From Shewanella sp. SR44-3 (GTDB lineage Bacteria; Pseudomonadota; Gammaproteobacteria; Enterobacterales; Shewanellaceae), in the NCBI RefSeq assembly GCF_014163735.1, contig NZ_JACJDV010000031.1, positions 1 to 43,872 of the forward strand: a DNA stretch of 43,872 nt. The letters are read 5' to 3'. The notes below the pieces were generated by a model that was not told where the DNA came from, searched no databases, and was given only the letters and a program-made list of their open reading frames with translations. Below are positions 1-7,403 of this stretch, piece after piece (the stretch's first letter is position 1; each line of letters opens with the position of its first letter). The position numbers were made by a program, and so were the translations under genes.

Positions 1-2
1 AA

Positions 3-92
3 TGGACAATGCCCATTCACAATTGGAGCCTTTGTCTATCTCAGTTAGCGATTTATTTTGAAGGACGTTTAGACAGCGTGCTCGAAATTTAA
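3..92 (+). pseudogene. C-terminal end of IS256-family (mutator-type) transposase, cut by window edge
   Basis: Frame 3 reads 29 residues to a TAA at 90-92. It contains the block NWSLCLSQLAIYFEGRLD, the characteristic C-terminal end of IS256-family DDE transposases (compare the usual NW.L.LNQLAI.FEGRL). The rest of the gene lies left of the window, so it cannot be said whether the element is intact. A typical IS end follows directly. It is labelled partial only because of the window edge. The family is recognised from memory of its C-terminus. Confidence 0.75.
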
Positions 93-96
93 ACTT

Positions 97-124
97 AACC
101 TGACACAGAATTTCGAACGCCCTC
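97..124. mobile_element. Right terminal inverted repeat of the IS256-family element
   Basis: Five bases after the transposase stop comes a block containing TGACACAGAATTTCGAACGC, which resembles IS256-family outer ends. The matching left end is outside the window, so the exact tip and the 8-9 bp target duplication cannot be fixed. The tip is probably near 123-124. Confidence 0.55.
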
Positions 125-559
125 CATTATCCAATGAAGGTTATTTGGGCCATTAGCCCCCAAGTGTAGTTGTTCATCAAAACTGGCCTGTGAGATAGAG
201 TTTTCCATACATTTTTTCATACAAACGGGATTGGTGTTGCTTCTACTCGTAACACGAAATTGACCAGGTACGGCTTAGAGTGACCATTCTAAGCCGTTAT
301 TGCACTATTCCGCGTTAGTGAGAGACGTTAGGCAACAGAAGAACCGTGAATATAGCCATATATTTTTTAATCTATTGTGCAGTCAGATGTGATTTAATGA
401 TTTGTTGTAGAGACCTCTGCATCAACTTGTTCAGTTTTAGAGCGACTTATTCAACCTTTCTAAAAGCGATTTTAACTTTGTCGCTTTATTTCAATGTATT
501 AGCGTGTCATAGTTGCTGGAAGTTAATTTTTGGCACCAGTTTTTTGAGCTGCTATTCAG
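125..559. other. Non-coding stretch between IS end and SIR2 gene, with a perfect hairpin
   Basis: No convincing gene. The one clear structure is a 10-bp perfect inverted repeat at 270-279 / 288-297 (ACGGCTTAGA / TCTAAGCCGT) around an 8-nt loop, without a T tract. The SIR2 promoter should lie downstream of it, but no clean -35/-10 pair is visible. Confidence 0.5.
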
Positions 560-1984
560 GTGTCATCAAACAATAAGGATGTACATAAATTGTCTCAATA
601 TCTTAAGTTAGGCGATGACCAATCTCCAGTCCAGTTGGATGCACACGGTGACAATGGTGCTTTTAAAGTCGTGGGTGACTGTGTCTGGGCCAAAACTGAC
701 AATGAAATTACTCCAGACTTTTTACGCTCAAGAATAGAGCCTTGGCTAACTGCACTCTTTCAGTCCGAGCACCTTAATTTACTTGTCGGTGCAGGACTTA
801 GTTCTGCAATACAAGAGTCGGCAACAGGGCAAAAGCCACAAGGCATGGGGTGGATAGACGATCTAAAGGTTTGTAAATTAGAAATCGATGCTTATGTAGA
901 CAAAACTGCAAAGGCTGCTGGCAGAAATAAGGGGAATATTGAAGACCAAATTCGTTCGATTAATGAATTAATCAAAGGGTTGGAAATTCTTATCGCGTTA
1001 AATCCTCCCCCAATTCCTCCTCCGCCAGCACCAAATCCGCCATATAGATATTTACCGAGTGAGTTAAAACTGTTAAGAGAAGAGCTTTCACGATGTTTAC
1101 AGTTGTTTGCTGAATCGGTTAGCAGCGGAGAAAAATTAATCCGTGATGCATCACCGGAACAAAAAACAGAAACATTTAACTATTTGGTTAATTTTTTGAT
1201 GAGTTTTTCAAGCAGAACTGCAACCCGTGATAGATTGCATATATTCACAACAAATTATGATCGGATAATTGAAACAGGTGCTGAATTGGCAGGACTTAGA
1301 TTAGTTGATCGATTTGTCGGTAGTATTGCGCCAATCTTCAGATCATCACGTTTAGAGGTTGATTATCATTATAACCCTCCTGGTATACGTGGTGAGCCAA
1401 GATACTTAGAAGGCGTAGCTCGTTTTACTAAACTTCATGGTTCATTAGACTGGTATGCAAACGAAGGATCAATAAGGCGTTTTGGACTACCTTTTGGGGC
1501 TGTTTCTGTCGAACCATTTTTACAAGTTGAAGGTGCTGGTACAGCTAACTTCCAACAGTTAATGATTTATCCAAATTCAGTCAAAGATCGTGAAACATCA
1601 GAATACCCCTATGTCGAGTTGTTTAGAGATTTAGCATCAGCAACATGTCGCCCAAATAGCACCCTTGTAACCTATGGCTACAGTTTTGGTGATGAACATA
1701 TAAATCGAGTCCTTACGGATATGCTAACAATACCCTCAACGCATATTGTAATAATTGCCTATGGCGATCCACTAGGAAGAATAATGAGTTTCATAAAAGA
1801 TAGTGGGCGTCAGGCTCAAATATCTTTATTGCTCGGAGATCATTTCGGAGACCTAAAAACACTTGTCAATTACTACCTTCCTAAAGCAGCAATAGATCGA
1901 ACGTCAATTCGTATGGCTGAGCTTTTGAAATCAAGAGGCTTATATTCTACGGCGAAACAAAGCACAACTGGTGGTGATGAATGA
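560..1984 (+). CDS. SIR2-domain NADase-like protein of a SIR2-HerA defence pair
   Basis: 474 residues from a GTG start. Visible SIR2 hallmarks are GAGLS at 77-81 (NAD-binding loop), TTNYD at 230-234, KLHGS at 291-295 with the likely catalytic His293, and GYSFGDEH at 373-380, typical of bacterial SIR2_2-type proteins. A proline-rich stretch (149-161) interrupts the region between the first two motifs. SIR2 proteins paired with HerA ATPases are established antiphage systems in which SIR2 depletes NAD+ on infection; that role is inferred here from family and partner. The stop overlaps the HerA start by 4 bp (ATGA), indicating translational coupling. Confidence 0.87.
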   Translation: MSSNNKDVHKLSQYLKLGDDQSPVQLDAHGDNGAFKVVGDCVWAKTDNEITPDFLRSRIEPWLTALFQSEHLNLLVGAGLSSAIQESATGQKPQGMGWIDDLKVCKLEIDAYVDKTAKAAGRNKGNIEDQIRSINELIKGLEILIALNPPPIPPPPAPNPPYRYLPSELKLLREELSRCLQLFAESVSSGEKLIRDASPEQKTETFNYLVNFLMSFSSRTATRDRLHIFTTNYDRIIETGAELAGLRLVDRFVGSIAPIFRSSRLEVDYHYNPPGIRGEPRYLEGVARFTKLHGSLDWYANEGSIRRFGLPFGAVSVEPFLQVEGAGTANFQQLMIYPNSVKDRETSEYPYVELFRDLASATCRPNSTLVTYGYSFGDEHINRVLTDMLTIPSTHIVIIAYGDPLGRIMSFIKDSGRQAQISLLLGDHFGDLKTLVNYYLPKAAIDRTSIRMAELLKSRGLYSTAKQSTTGGDE

Positions 1985-4044
1985 GTTCACTACCTATCGA
2001 ACAAGGAGAGCAATTAAGAGTAGGAACTGTAGATTTTGTTTCACCAAATGAAATTAGAGCCGTCCTCGATATCGATTCGCCAGATTCTGTTGCCTTAAAT
2101 GCAGGTACACCAAGAAATTTCCCGAGGGTAAACAGTTATGTTTTAGTGTCTTGTGATAATGGTTATTTGGTTGGACAAATTGAGTGGCTTGCCGTTGAAC
2201 GCTCTCCTTATCCTAAACAAAGGGACATTCAAGATTTTGGTTTAGTTAACCTACCTTTTCCACAGAAAAAAATCAGTTTAAATCCAGTTGGAACCCTCAA
2301 ACGCATTTCAAAAAAAGGTGTTGATTATTTTAAGTTTCAGCGAGGCTCAGAGTCATTTCCTACGATTGGTTCCTCTATTTTACTACCAACAGATTTACAG
2401 CTTAGATCCATTATTGAATCTGGCAACAACCGTAGGGTTATCATAGGGCAAAGCCCGCTTGCAAATAATGCAAATGTTGCAGTAGATCCTGATCGCTTAT
2501 TTGGTCGGCATATTGCTGTTTTAGGAAATACTGGTAGTGGCAAATCTTGTTCAGTTGCTGGACTTATTCAATGGTCTTTAGAAGCAGCTATGGAATCAGA
2601 AGCTAAGCCGAATGCTCGGTTTATTGTGCTAGATCCCAATGGTGAATATACCCGAGCTTTAGGTCCCGACACTAAGTTCAAAGGTCGTGTTTTCAAAGTT
2701 GAAGCTAACGAAGGTGAAAACCAACTACAAGTACCTTCGTGGTTTTGGAATAGTGCTGAGTGGGCATCTTTCACACAAGCAAGCCCGAAAGCACAACTTC
2801 CATTGTTAAAGCGCTCTTTGAGAGCAATGCGAAATGAAAACTTTGAGCTAGAAACCGATTCAAATATTGAGATAAAAAGATTTCTAGGTAATGTCTTAGT
2901 TACTTTAAAACATGATAAGAGCTCAGGTAGACCTTTTGGTGGGTATGGGCCCGCTAAAGGTTTTAATGAGACAATGGCCAAATGGATAGAAAGCTTTGAA
3001 GCTTATAGAGACCAATTGGGGGATAGTAAATTAACACAAGTTATAACTGTAATGTGTCAGTACAGAGAAGACAGAAGTGCGCCATACGCTACTTTACAGG
3101 CTACGGTGCCAGAAATTGACAACATCATAGATAAAGTGACTTCAACATTTCAGAAATTTGGTGGTAATGATCATGATTTATTGCCAAAGAGTGAAGATAT
3201 TCCATTACCATTTGAAGGAAATAACCTAGTTGCCTATTTAGAAGCTTTAGCGCAAGAAAATGGTAGTGAGCAATATGTTGAGTACTTGGTAGCTCGAATA
3301 CGCTCTATGCTTTCTGATACAAGAATGAAACCTATTACTAATGATGCAGAGCAAAGAGTTGATTTAGCTAAGTGGCTAGAAAATTATATAGGCAAGGATG
3401 GAGATGGTGAGGATGATAGCTGTGTCTCAATTATTGATCTTTCTTTAGTACCAAATGAAATAACTCACCTTGTAACTGCTGTTATTTCAAGGATCATCTT
3501 TGAATCATTACAACGTTATAGGCGACTAAATAATAAAACGCTTCCAACTGTACTTGTTGCTGAAGAGGCGCATACGTTCATTAAGCGCTATCGCGACGAC
3601 TCTGAAAATCAGGATGTAGCAGCTGTTTGTTGCCAAGTATTTGAAAAAATAGCACGCGAAGGAAGAAAATTCGGCCTTGGTATGGTGATTTCTTCACAAC
3701 GACCATCGGAGCTATCACCAACAGTTTTATCTCAATGTAATACTTTCCTGCTGCACCGGATCAGTAATGACAGAGATCAAGAACAAGTACATAAAATGGT
3801 ACCTGATAATTTACGAGGGTTACTTCGCGAGCTACCTTCTCTACCATCCCAACATGCAATACTAATGGGCTGGGCATCCGAGCTTCCTGTTTTGGTTAAA
3901 ATGAAGAACCTAGCGAAAGAGCAACAGCCACATTCAGACGATCCTGACTTCTGGGATGTGTGGACAAGAAAAGATGAAGACGGGAATGCTGTTGAGCGAA
4001 ATGCTGATTGGGATGCAGTTGTTAAGGAGTGGCAGCAAAGTTGA
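1981..4044 (+). CDS. HerA-like AAA/FtsK-family ATPase, partner of SIR2
   Basis: 687 residues. The N-terminal ~165 residues fit the HerA beta-barrel (HAS-barrel) region. Walker A is GNTGSGKS at 182-189, followed by the typical DPNGEY segment. Walker B with catalytic acidics is LVAEEAH (525-531), and a downstream SSQRPSELSP block matches the HerA sensor/arginine region. HerA ATPases are hexameric DNA translocases; in SIR2-HerA defence the hexamer scaffolds SIR2 and controls its NADase activity. The gene begins inside the SIR2 stop codon, so the two are made together. Confidence 0.88.
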   Translation: MSSLPIEQGEQLRVGTVDFVSPNEIRAVLDIDSPDSVALNAGTPRNFPRVNSYVLVSCDNGYLVGQIEWLAVERSPYPKQRDIQDFGLVNLPFPQKKISLNPVGTLKRISKKGVDYFKFQRGSESFPTIGSSILLPTDLQLRSIIESGNNRRVIIGQSPLANNANVAVDPDRLFGRHIAVLGNTGSGKSCSVAGLIQWSLEAAMESEAKPNARFIVLDPNGEYTRALGPDTKFKGRVFKVEANEGENQLQVPSWFWNSAEWASFTQASPKAQLPLLKRSLRAMRNENFELETDSNIEIKRFLGNVLVTLKHDKSSGRPFGGYGPAKGFNETMAKWIESFEAYRDQLGDSKLTQVITVMCQYREDRSAPYATLQATVPEIDNIIDKVTSTFQKFGGNDHDLLPKSEDIPLPFEGNNLVAYLEALAQENGSEQYVEYLVARIRSMLSDTRMKPITNDAEQRVDLAKWLENYIGKDGDGEDDSCVSIIDLSLVPNEITHLVTAVISRIIFESLQRYRRLNNKTLPTVLVAEEAHTFIKRYRDDSENQDVAAVCCQVFEKIAREGRKFGLGMVISSQRPSELSPTVLSQCNTFLLHRISNDRDQEQVHKMVPDNLRGLLRELPSLPSQHAILMGWASELPVLVKMKNLAKEQQPHSDDPDFWDVWTRKDEDGNAVERNADWDAVVKEWQQS

Positions 4045-4074
4045 ACCGATGTTTGATGCATTACTATATATTAG

Positions 4075-4100
4075 ATTGCCATACTTTCCCTAATGGCAAT
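4075..4100 (+). terminator. Hairpin after SIR2-HerA operon
   Basis: A perfect 8-bp stem (ATTGCCAT / ATGGCAAT) with a 10-nt loop, 30 bp after the HerA stop. There is no following T tract, so it is only a possible transcript end. Confidence 0.35.
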
Positions 4101-4410
4101 TATCACTTCCAGTGCTTTAACTCTAACAAGCTTTTGTCCAGTTTCGAGTTATGATATCTGTAAGCCATCAGTACTATTTAGTTGTGACCATCTGAAATAT
4201 GTAAAATCAAGTATGAGTTTTCACAGCAAATCTCCCAGAGAGATTCATTTCTACCTATTAGTGCCCTAATGGGCATATAAGGGAGAAAACAGGAAATGAA
4301 TGCATGGTTCCAAATTTTTGTCAGATTTAAATGCCATTAAAATGTACAAACATTTAAATGGCGTCAGTTATATGTATTGCCACAATAGCTCAAAGAGAAA
4401 AGAACGCAAT
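4101..4410. other. Non-coding stretch with two more hairpins
   Basis: No gene is supported. There is a TGCCC-TAAT-GGGCA hairpin at 4262-4275. A longer near-perfect stem lies at 4333-4344 / 4351-4362 (11 of 12 pairs, loop TACAAA), 50 bp past the stop of the minus-strand antitoxin gene. The second may end that transcript. Confidence 0.4.
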
Positions 4411-4785
4411 CTAGCGTTTAATCAGCTGATCTATATGAACAAAAAGTATTTTAAATTTCTCAGTTTCACTATTACAGATAAAATCAATTGGCCTTGTACC
4501 ATTAAAGGGTTTATTAATATTAACCATGTTCATAAACCCATAGACATTTTCAGGATTACTGAATAGTGTACTTAAACTAGCTTGAATATTTAGTATATAA
4601 CTAACTCTTTCAACTTGTTCTCGACTAAAACTCACTTGTTCAAAATCAAGGTCGCTATAGTTTTCAGGTAACTTGAGTACTGCTTGAACTTGCTGTTGAT
4701 CGCAGCCCCATTTTTCCAATATTCGCAATACAGTCCCCATCGCAACCTTAACAACGCTCGATTCGATACAATCAATCTCTTTCAT
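4411..4785 (-). CDS. Orphan antitoxin of the Xre/MbcA/ParS (DUF2384) type
   Basis: 124 residues. The C-terminal half carries the DUF2384 toxin-binding pattern: RVSYILNIQASLSTLFSNP, then YGFM, then NKPFNGTRPIDFI and a terminal helix. In this family that domain neutralises RES-domain toxins (NAD+ phosphorylases or transferases). The N-terminal ~55 residues are helical and may hold a diverged HTH. A GGGGA Shine-Dalgarno precedes the ATG. No RES toxin gene lies on either side: upstream is the helicase operon end (136 bp away), downstream is non-coding. It is therefore an orphan, a relic, or regulates in trans. Confidence 0.7.
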   Translation of the reverse strand: MKEIDCIESSVVKVAMGTVLRILEKWGCDQQQVQAVLKLPENYSDLDFEQVSFSREQVERVSYILNIQASLSTLFSNPENVYGFMNMVNINKPFNGTRPIDFICNSETEKFKILFVHIDQLIKR

Positions 4786-4921
4786 ATTGGTCCCCAGTTT
4801 TTATTGCTTCATAAATCTCGTATCTTCAGCCTAAACAGGTGTTAAGCCAACTAATATGAGAATACCATTTTAGGAGAAATTGCCACCCGTAAGAAAAAAT
4901 ACAATTAAATGTGCCTTAACA

Positions 4922-6331
4922 TCAAAAAGGTGAGTTGAAAGTAGATACCACCTTTTCTCTAAAGCCACCTAAAATCTCAAAAGAAGGCGAATGCACCCAA
5001 GTGAGGTCTCGATTGTTAGGTAGTGCTAAATTGGGTAATTGTGATTCATTTATGTGTCGTGTACTAAGCCTAACTTTTTTCGCACCTTGAAATGGGGCAC
5101 TGGCTCGTAATATTTCGCTTTCTCCTTGCTTTATGGAGACCGCAACAGTTTCAGATCCCCTAAATATAACTGGCACATCTGGTATCTCTTCAGCTATGCG
5201 ATTCGCAAACTCTACAAGCTTTGGTGCTGCAAAAGTGTATAGCCAAGCTTCTTGGCTTATAGCCTTATTCACTCTTAAAATTCTGCCTAATACTTGCCTG
5301 AAATAGAGCTCGGTTTTGACTCTACTTAGGTGGCAGCACACTTGCATTCGAGGGATGTCTGTACCTTCGCTTATCATGCCTACACTGACTATCCAGTTCG
5401 TTGAGCTGTTCCGAAACTCATTGATTTTAAGTGAAGGTAGATCTTCCTTATAGGTGACTATTTCGGCGGTTTTTCCATATTCATTTCTGAGTATGCTCAG
5501 AATGTATGCAGCATGCTCTATCGATGATGCAACGACAAGCCCTGCAGCATTAGGGTTGTGTTGTCTGATGTCGTCAAGTTTATTGGTCGCTAGCGTTAAG
5601 GCATGCCGAATGGCTACATCATTTTTGATGATCGATTGGTAAGAAACAAGTGAACCTTTGAATAGAGAATCTAGGCTATTAAACGTCTTGGTTTCATTTT
5701 CTTCGTCAGTAACTAAAATTTTGTCATTATCGATTAGTACAATTTGAGGTCTACGACATACACCGTCTGCAACAGCTTCTTTCAGGCCATAAACATAGTC
5801 ACATTGTATTTTATTGTCAGGATCTGTATATCGAGACAGGACTATCGGCGCTTGATCTGAACGCCAAGGCGTACCTGTCAACGCTAGAGTGTATTGCGCT
5901 TGGTCTTGTATGTTGAGCAGGATTTCTTCCCCCCATGCATTCGTATCTTCGAGAGAACTCCCCGCGCAATGATGAATTTCATCAAAGATCACGAGTACTC
6001 GATTTCTTTTTAGTAGCTGCCAGAAGTCCTCTTTAAAAGCCAACATTCCTTGATAAGTATAAGAGCAACCAATCGAACCGATAACACCATCAAATCGGCA
6101 TCCTAAACGATTTGAAAAGGTCTGTTTCATCCCTTGAGAGATATTTACTGAAGGGGAAAAGCACAAGACAAAGTCGATCAAGTCTTTTTCATATAGTTTT
6201 GCAGCAACTTCAGCTGCCATAATCGATTTACCAGCACCTGGTGTTGCTAAGCAAAGGAAATGCCTGTCTATACCACGAAAGTGTCTTAGAGCGCGTTTAA
6301 CGCACTCTGATTGCCATTGTCTAAGTTGCAT
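4922..6331 (-). CDS. SF2 DEAD/DEAH-type helicase (type III Res-like ATPase)
   Basis: 469 residues. Motif I ATPGAGKS (29-36), motif II DEIH (117-120), motif III TGTPWRSD (152-159), motif V region SVGMISEGTDIP (316-327) and motif VI QVLGRILR (346-353) form a complete two-domain SF2 motor resembling the Res subunit of restriction enzymes. The C-terminal ~110 residues are unassigned, with no recognisable nuclease motif. The ATG directly abuts the TAG of the upstream 181-residue gene (TAGATG), so the pair is one operon. A controller-type Xre gene is divergent. A role in foreign-DNA defence is inferred from motor type, regulation and neighbours. Confidence 0.75.
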   Translation of the reverse strand: MQLRQWQSECVKRALRHFRGIDRHFLCLATPGAGKSIMAAEVAAKLYEKDLIDFVLCFSPSVNISQGMKQTFSNRLGCRFDGVIGSIGCSYTYQGMLAFKEDFWQLLKRNRVLVIFDEIHHCAGSSLEDTNAWGEEILLNIQDQAQYTLALTGTPWRSDQAPIVLSRYTDPDNKIQCDYVYGLKEAVADGVCRRPQIVLIDNDKILVTDEENETKTFNSLDSLFKGSLVSYQSIIKNDVAIRHALTLATNKLDDIRQHNPNAAGLVVASSIEHAAYILSILRNEYGKTAEIVTYKEDLPSLKINEFRNSSTNWIVSVGMISEGTDIPRMQVCCHLSRVKTELYFRQVLGRILRVNKAISQEAWLYTFAAPKLVEFANRIAEEIPDVPVIFRGSETVAVSIKQGESEILRASAPFQGAKKVRLSTRHINESQLPNLALPNNRDLTWVHSPSFEILGGFREKVVSTFNSPF

Positions 6332-6877
6332 CTAGGTTACTTTTTGCAGATGGGTGATAGCTGATTTGATCGCTTTGATTTGCCCAAGTAGTTTTGAGCT
6401 TGTTTCTCGAGCCTGTAAGTACTGGGATTCGAGATGTGCCTTCATGTCAGGAAAGAATTGATATAAACGCATATACTCTTCAGACTCCCCGATACTCGCC
6501 AGTAAATCGATTTCTGATTGCTTGAGGCGTTCTTCTAATTGCTGAATGGCATTACTTTTTTCCGTGTTTCTTGTTGGCGATTCTGTAGGTGCAGCTTCTT
6601 CTGCGTTCTGCAGGATAAAATTTGTTTGGGAAAATTTCTCTGTCTTTTTATAAGTTGTTCCCCTCGTCTGTTCATCCACATTCTTATCAAAAATCCCCTT
6701 TTTCACTAGTCTGTGGATCTGACGATAAATAAAATTGTACGTTTCACCAACACTACAACGGCTAGTTGAAGCATCAAGATAAGTGTCTCTTAGATCCGTT
6801 ATTTGGAAATTGTTGAAGCTCTCGTCCTGGAGAATAGTATGCAATGTCGTGCATATTTTGATTGAAGCTTTAGACAT
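6332..6877 (-). CDS. Unrecognised 181-residue protein, possible winged helix plus coiled coil, helicase partner
   Basis: No family is recognised. Residues ~1-75 are helix-rich and end in LVKKGIFDKN..., the look of a winged-helix domain. Residues 76-108 are polar and probably disordered. Residues ~109-178 (IQQLEERLKQSEIDLL... to LLGQIKAIKSAI) fit a helical hairpin or coiled coil. It is the first gene of the minus-strand operon and is coupled directly to the helicase start. Its likely job is DNA recognition or an adaptor for the helicase, inferred only from architecture. Confidence 0.6.
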   Translation of the reverse strand: MSKASIKICTTLHTILQDESFNNFQITDLRDTYLDASTSRCSVGETYNFIYRQIHRLVKKGIFDKNVDEQTRGTTYKKTEKFSQTNFILQNAEEAAPTESPTRNTEKSNAIQQLEERLKQSEIDLLASIGESEEYMRLYQFFPDMKAHLESQYLQARETSSKLLGQIKAIKSAITHLQKVT

Positions 6878-6941
6878 GACGTTCTCACAAGGGGGTAATC
6901 ATTAGTTCTAATAAGGAGTAGAAGAACACTATAAACTAAAT

Positions 6942-6957
6942 ACGGATTATAATCCGT
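6942..6957. promoter_or_regulatory. Perfect 16-bp palindrome with back-to-back -10 hexamers, probable Xre operator
   Basis: ACGGATTATAATCCGT is a perfect palindrome in the 131-bp gap between the divergent helicase operon and the Xre gene. Its centre reads TATAAT on the plus strand (6948-6953) and, by symmetry, TATAAT on the minus strand (6946-6951). One bound dimer could therefore block both divergent promoters. A weak minus-strand -35 (TTGCGG) sits at 6969-6974 with 17-bp spacing; no good plus-strand -35 is seen. Confidence 0.6.
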
Positions 6958-6970
6958 GGCTTTATAAGCC
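6958..6970. promoter_or_regulatory. Second inverted repeat adjoining the palindrome
   Basis: GGCTT-TAT-AAGCC directly adjoins the 16-bp palindrome. Paired adjacent operators are usual for restriction-modification controller (C) proteins, so this may be the second site of a two-site operator. Confidence 0.4.
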
Positions 6971-7008
6971 GCAACTTTGGATAGTCTTTCTCTTTAACGA
7001 GATGAAAA

Positions 7009-7215
7009 ATGAAAGACTTAGCAATCCAATTTGGCTTGAAATTACGGCAAAAACGCAAAGAATTGGGTATTTCTCAAGATAAATTGGCGCTTTTAGCTGA
7101 AATTGATCGTAGCTATACGGGAAGAATCGAGCGCGGAGAAGTCAATATCACGCTCGAAAAGGCCTATCAGTTGGCGGAAGTATTAGATTGTGATATCAGG
7201 CAACTCTTGCCCTAG
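7009..7215 (+). CDS. Small Xre-family HTH regulator, controller (C) protein-like
   Basis: 68 residues, almost entirely one Xre/Cro HTH domain: LKLRQKRKELGISQDKLALL (recognition region), then the RSYTGRIERGEVNITLEKAYQLA block seen in C proteins of restriction-modification systems. C proteins are small dimers that bind paired palindromes to time expression of a toxic effector. The gene is divergent from the helicase pair across the palindromes and has its own intrinsic terminator, so it probably autoregulates and controls the helicase operon. No methyltransferase is present. Confidence 0.85.
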   Translation: MKDLAIQFGLKLRQKRKELGISQDKLALLAEIDRSYTGRIERGEVNITLEKAYQLAEVLDCDIRQLLP

Positions 7216-7255
7216 GGGGCTCACTAATGGCCATTCCTAGCGAGGTATTCTGATC

Positions 7256-7282
7256 CGGTTCAGTTTGATCTAAACCGTTTTT
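7256..7282 (+). terminator. Rho-independent terminator of the Xre gene
   Basis: Stem CGGTTCAG / CTAAACCG (7 of 8 paired) at 7256-7263 / 7270-7277, loop TTTGAT, followed at once by TTTTT. It lies 40 bp after the stop codon. The tail runs into a copy of the intergenic TGCCCC motif. Confidence 0.65.
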
Positions 7283-7403
7283 GCCCCATTGTGATTTTGA
7301 ACGACATGAAATTTACCTTTAAACGCGAGTTCGTTGACTTACTTTTTGTAATGGCACAAAGTGTCTTTTACATTAGTGGTTATTAATAAGGAAAGTAAGC
7401 AGT

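Noticed and set aside
305..340. GCGTTAG and GTTAGGC, similar to integron attC core sites
   Set aside because: No matching RYYYAAC partner or attC fold with the right spacing, and no integron integrase in view.
346..576. Open frame of 76 codons before the SIR2 gene
   Set aside because: Cys/Leu-rich composition without family features, no Shine-Dalgarno, and it runs into the SIR2 start.
4300..4566. Plus-strand open frame of 88 codons
   Set aside because: Lies antisense over the DUF2384-type antitoxin, which has clear family motifs.
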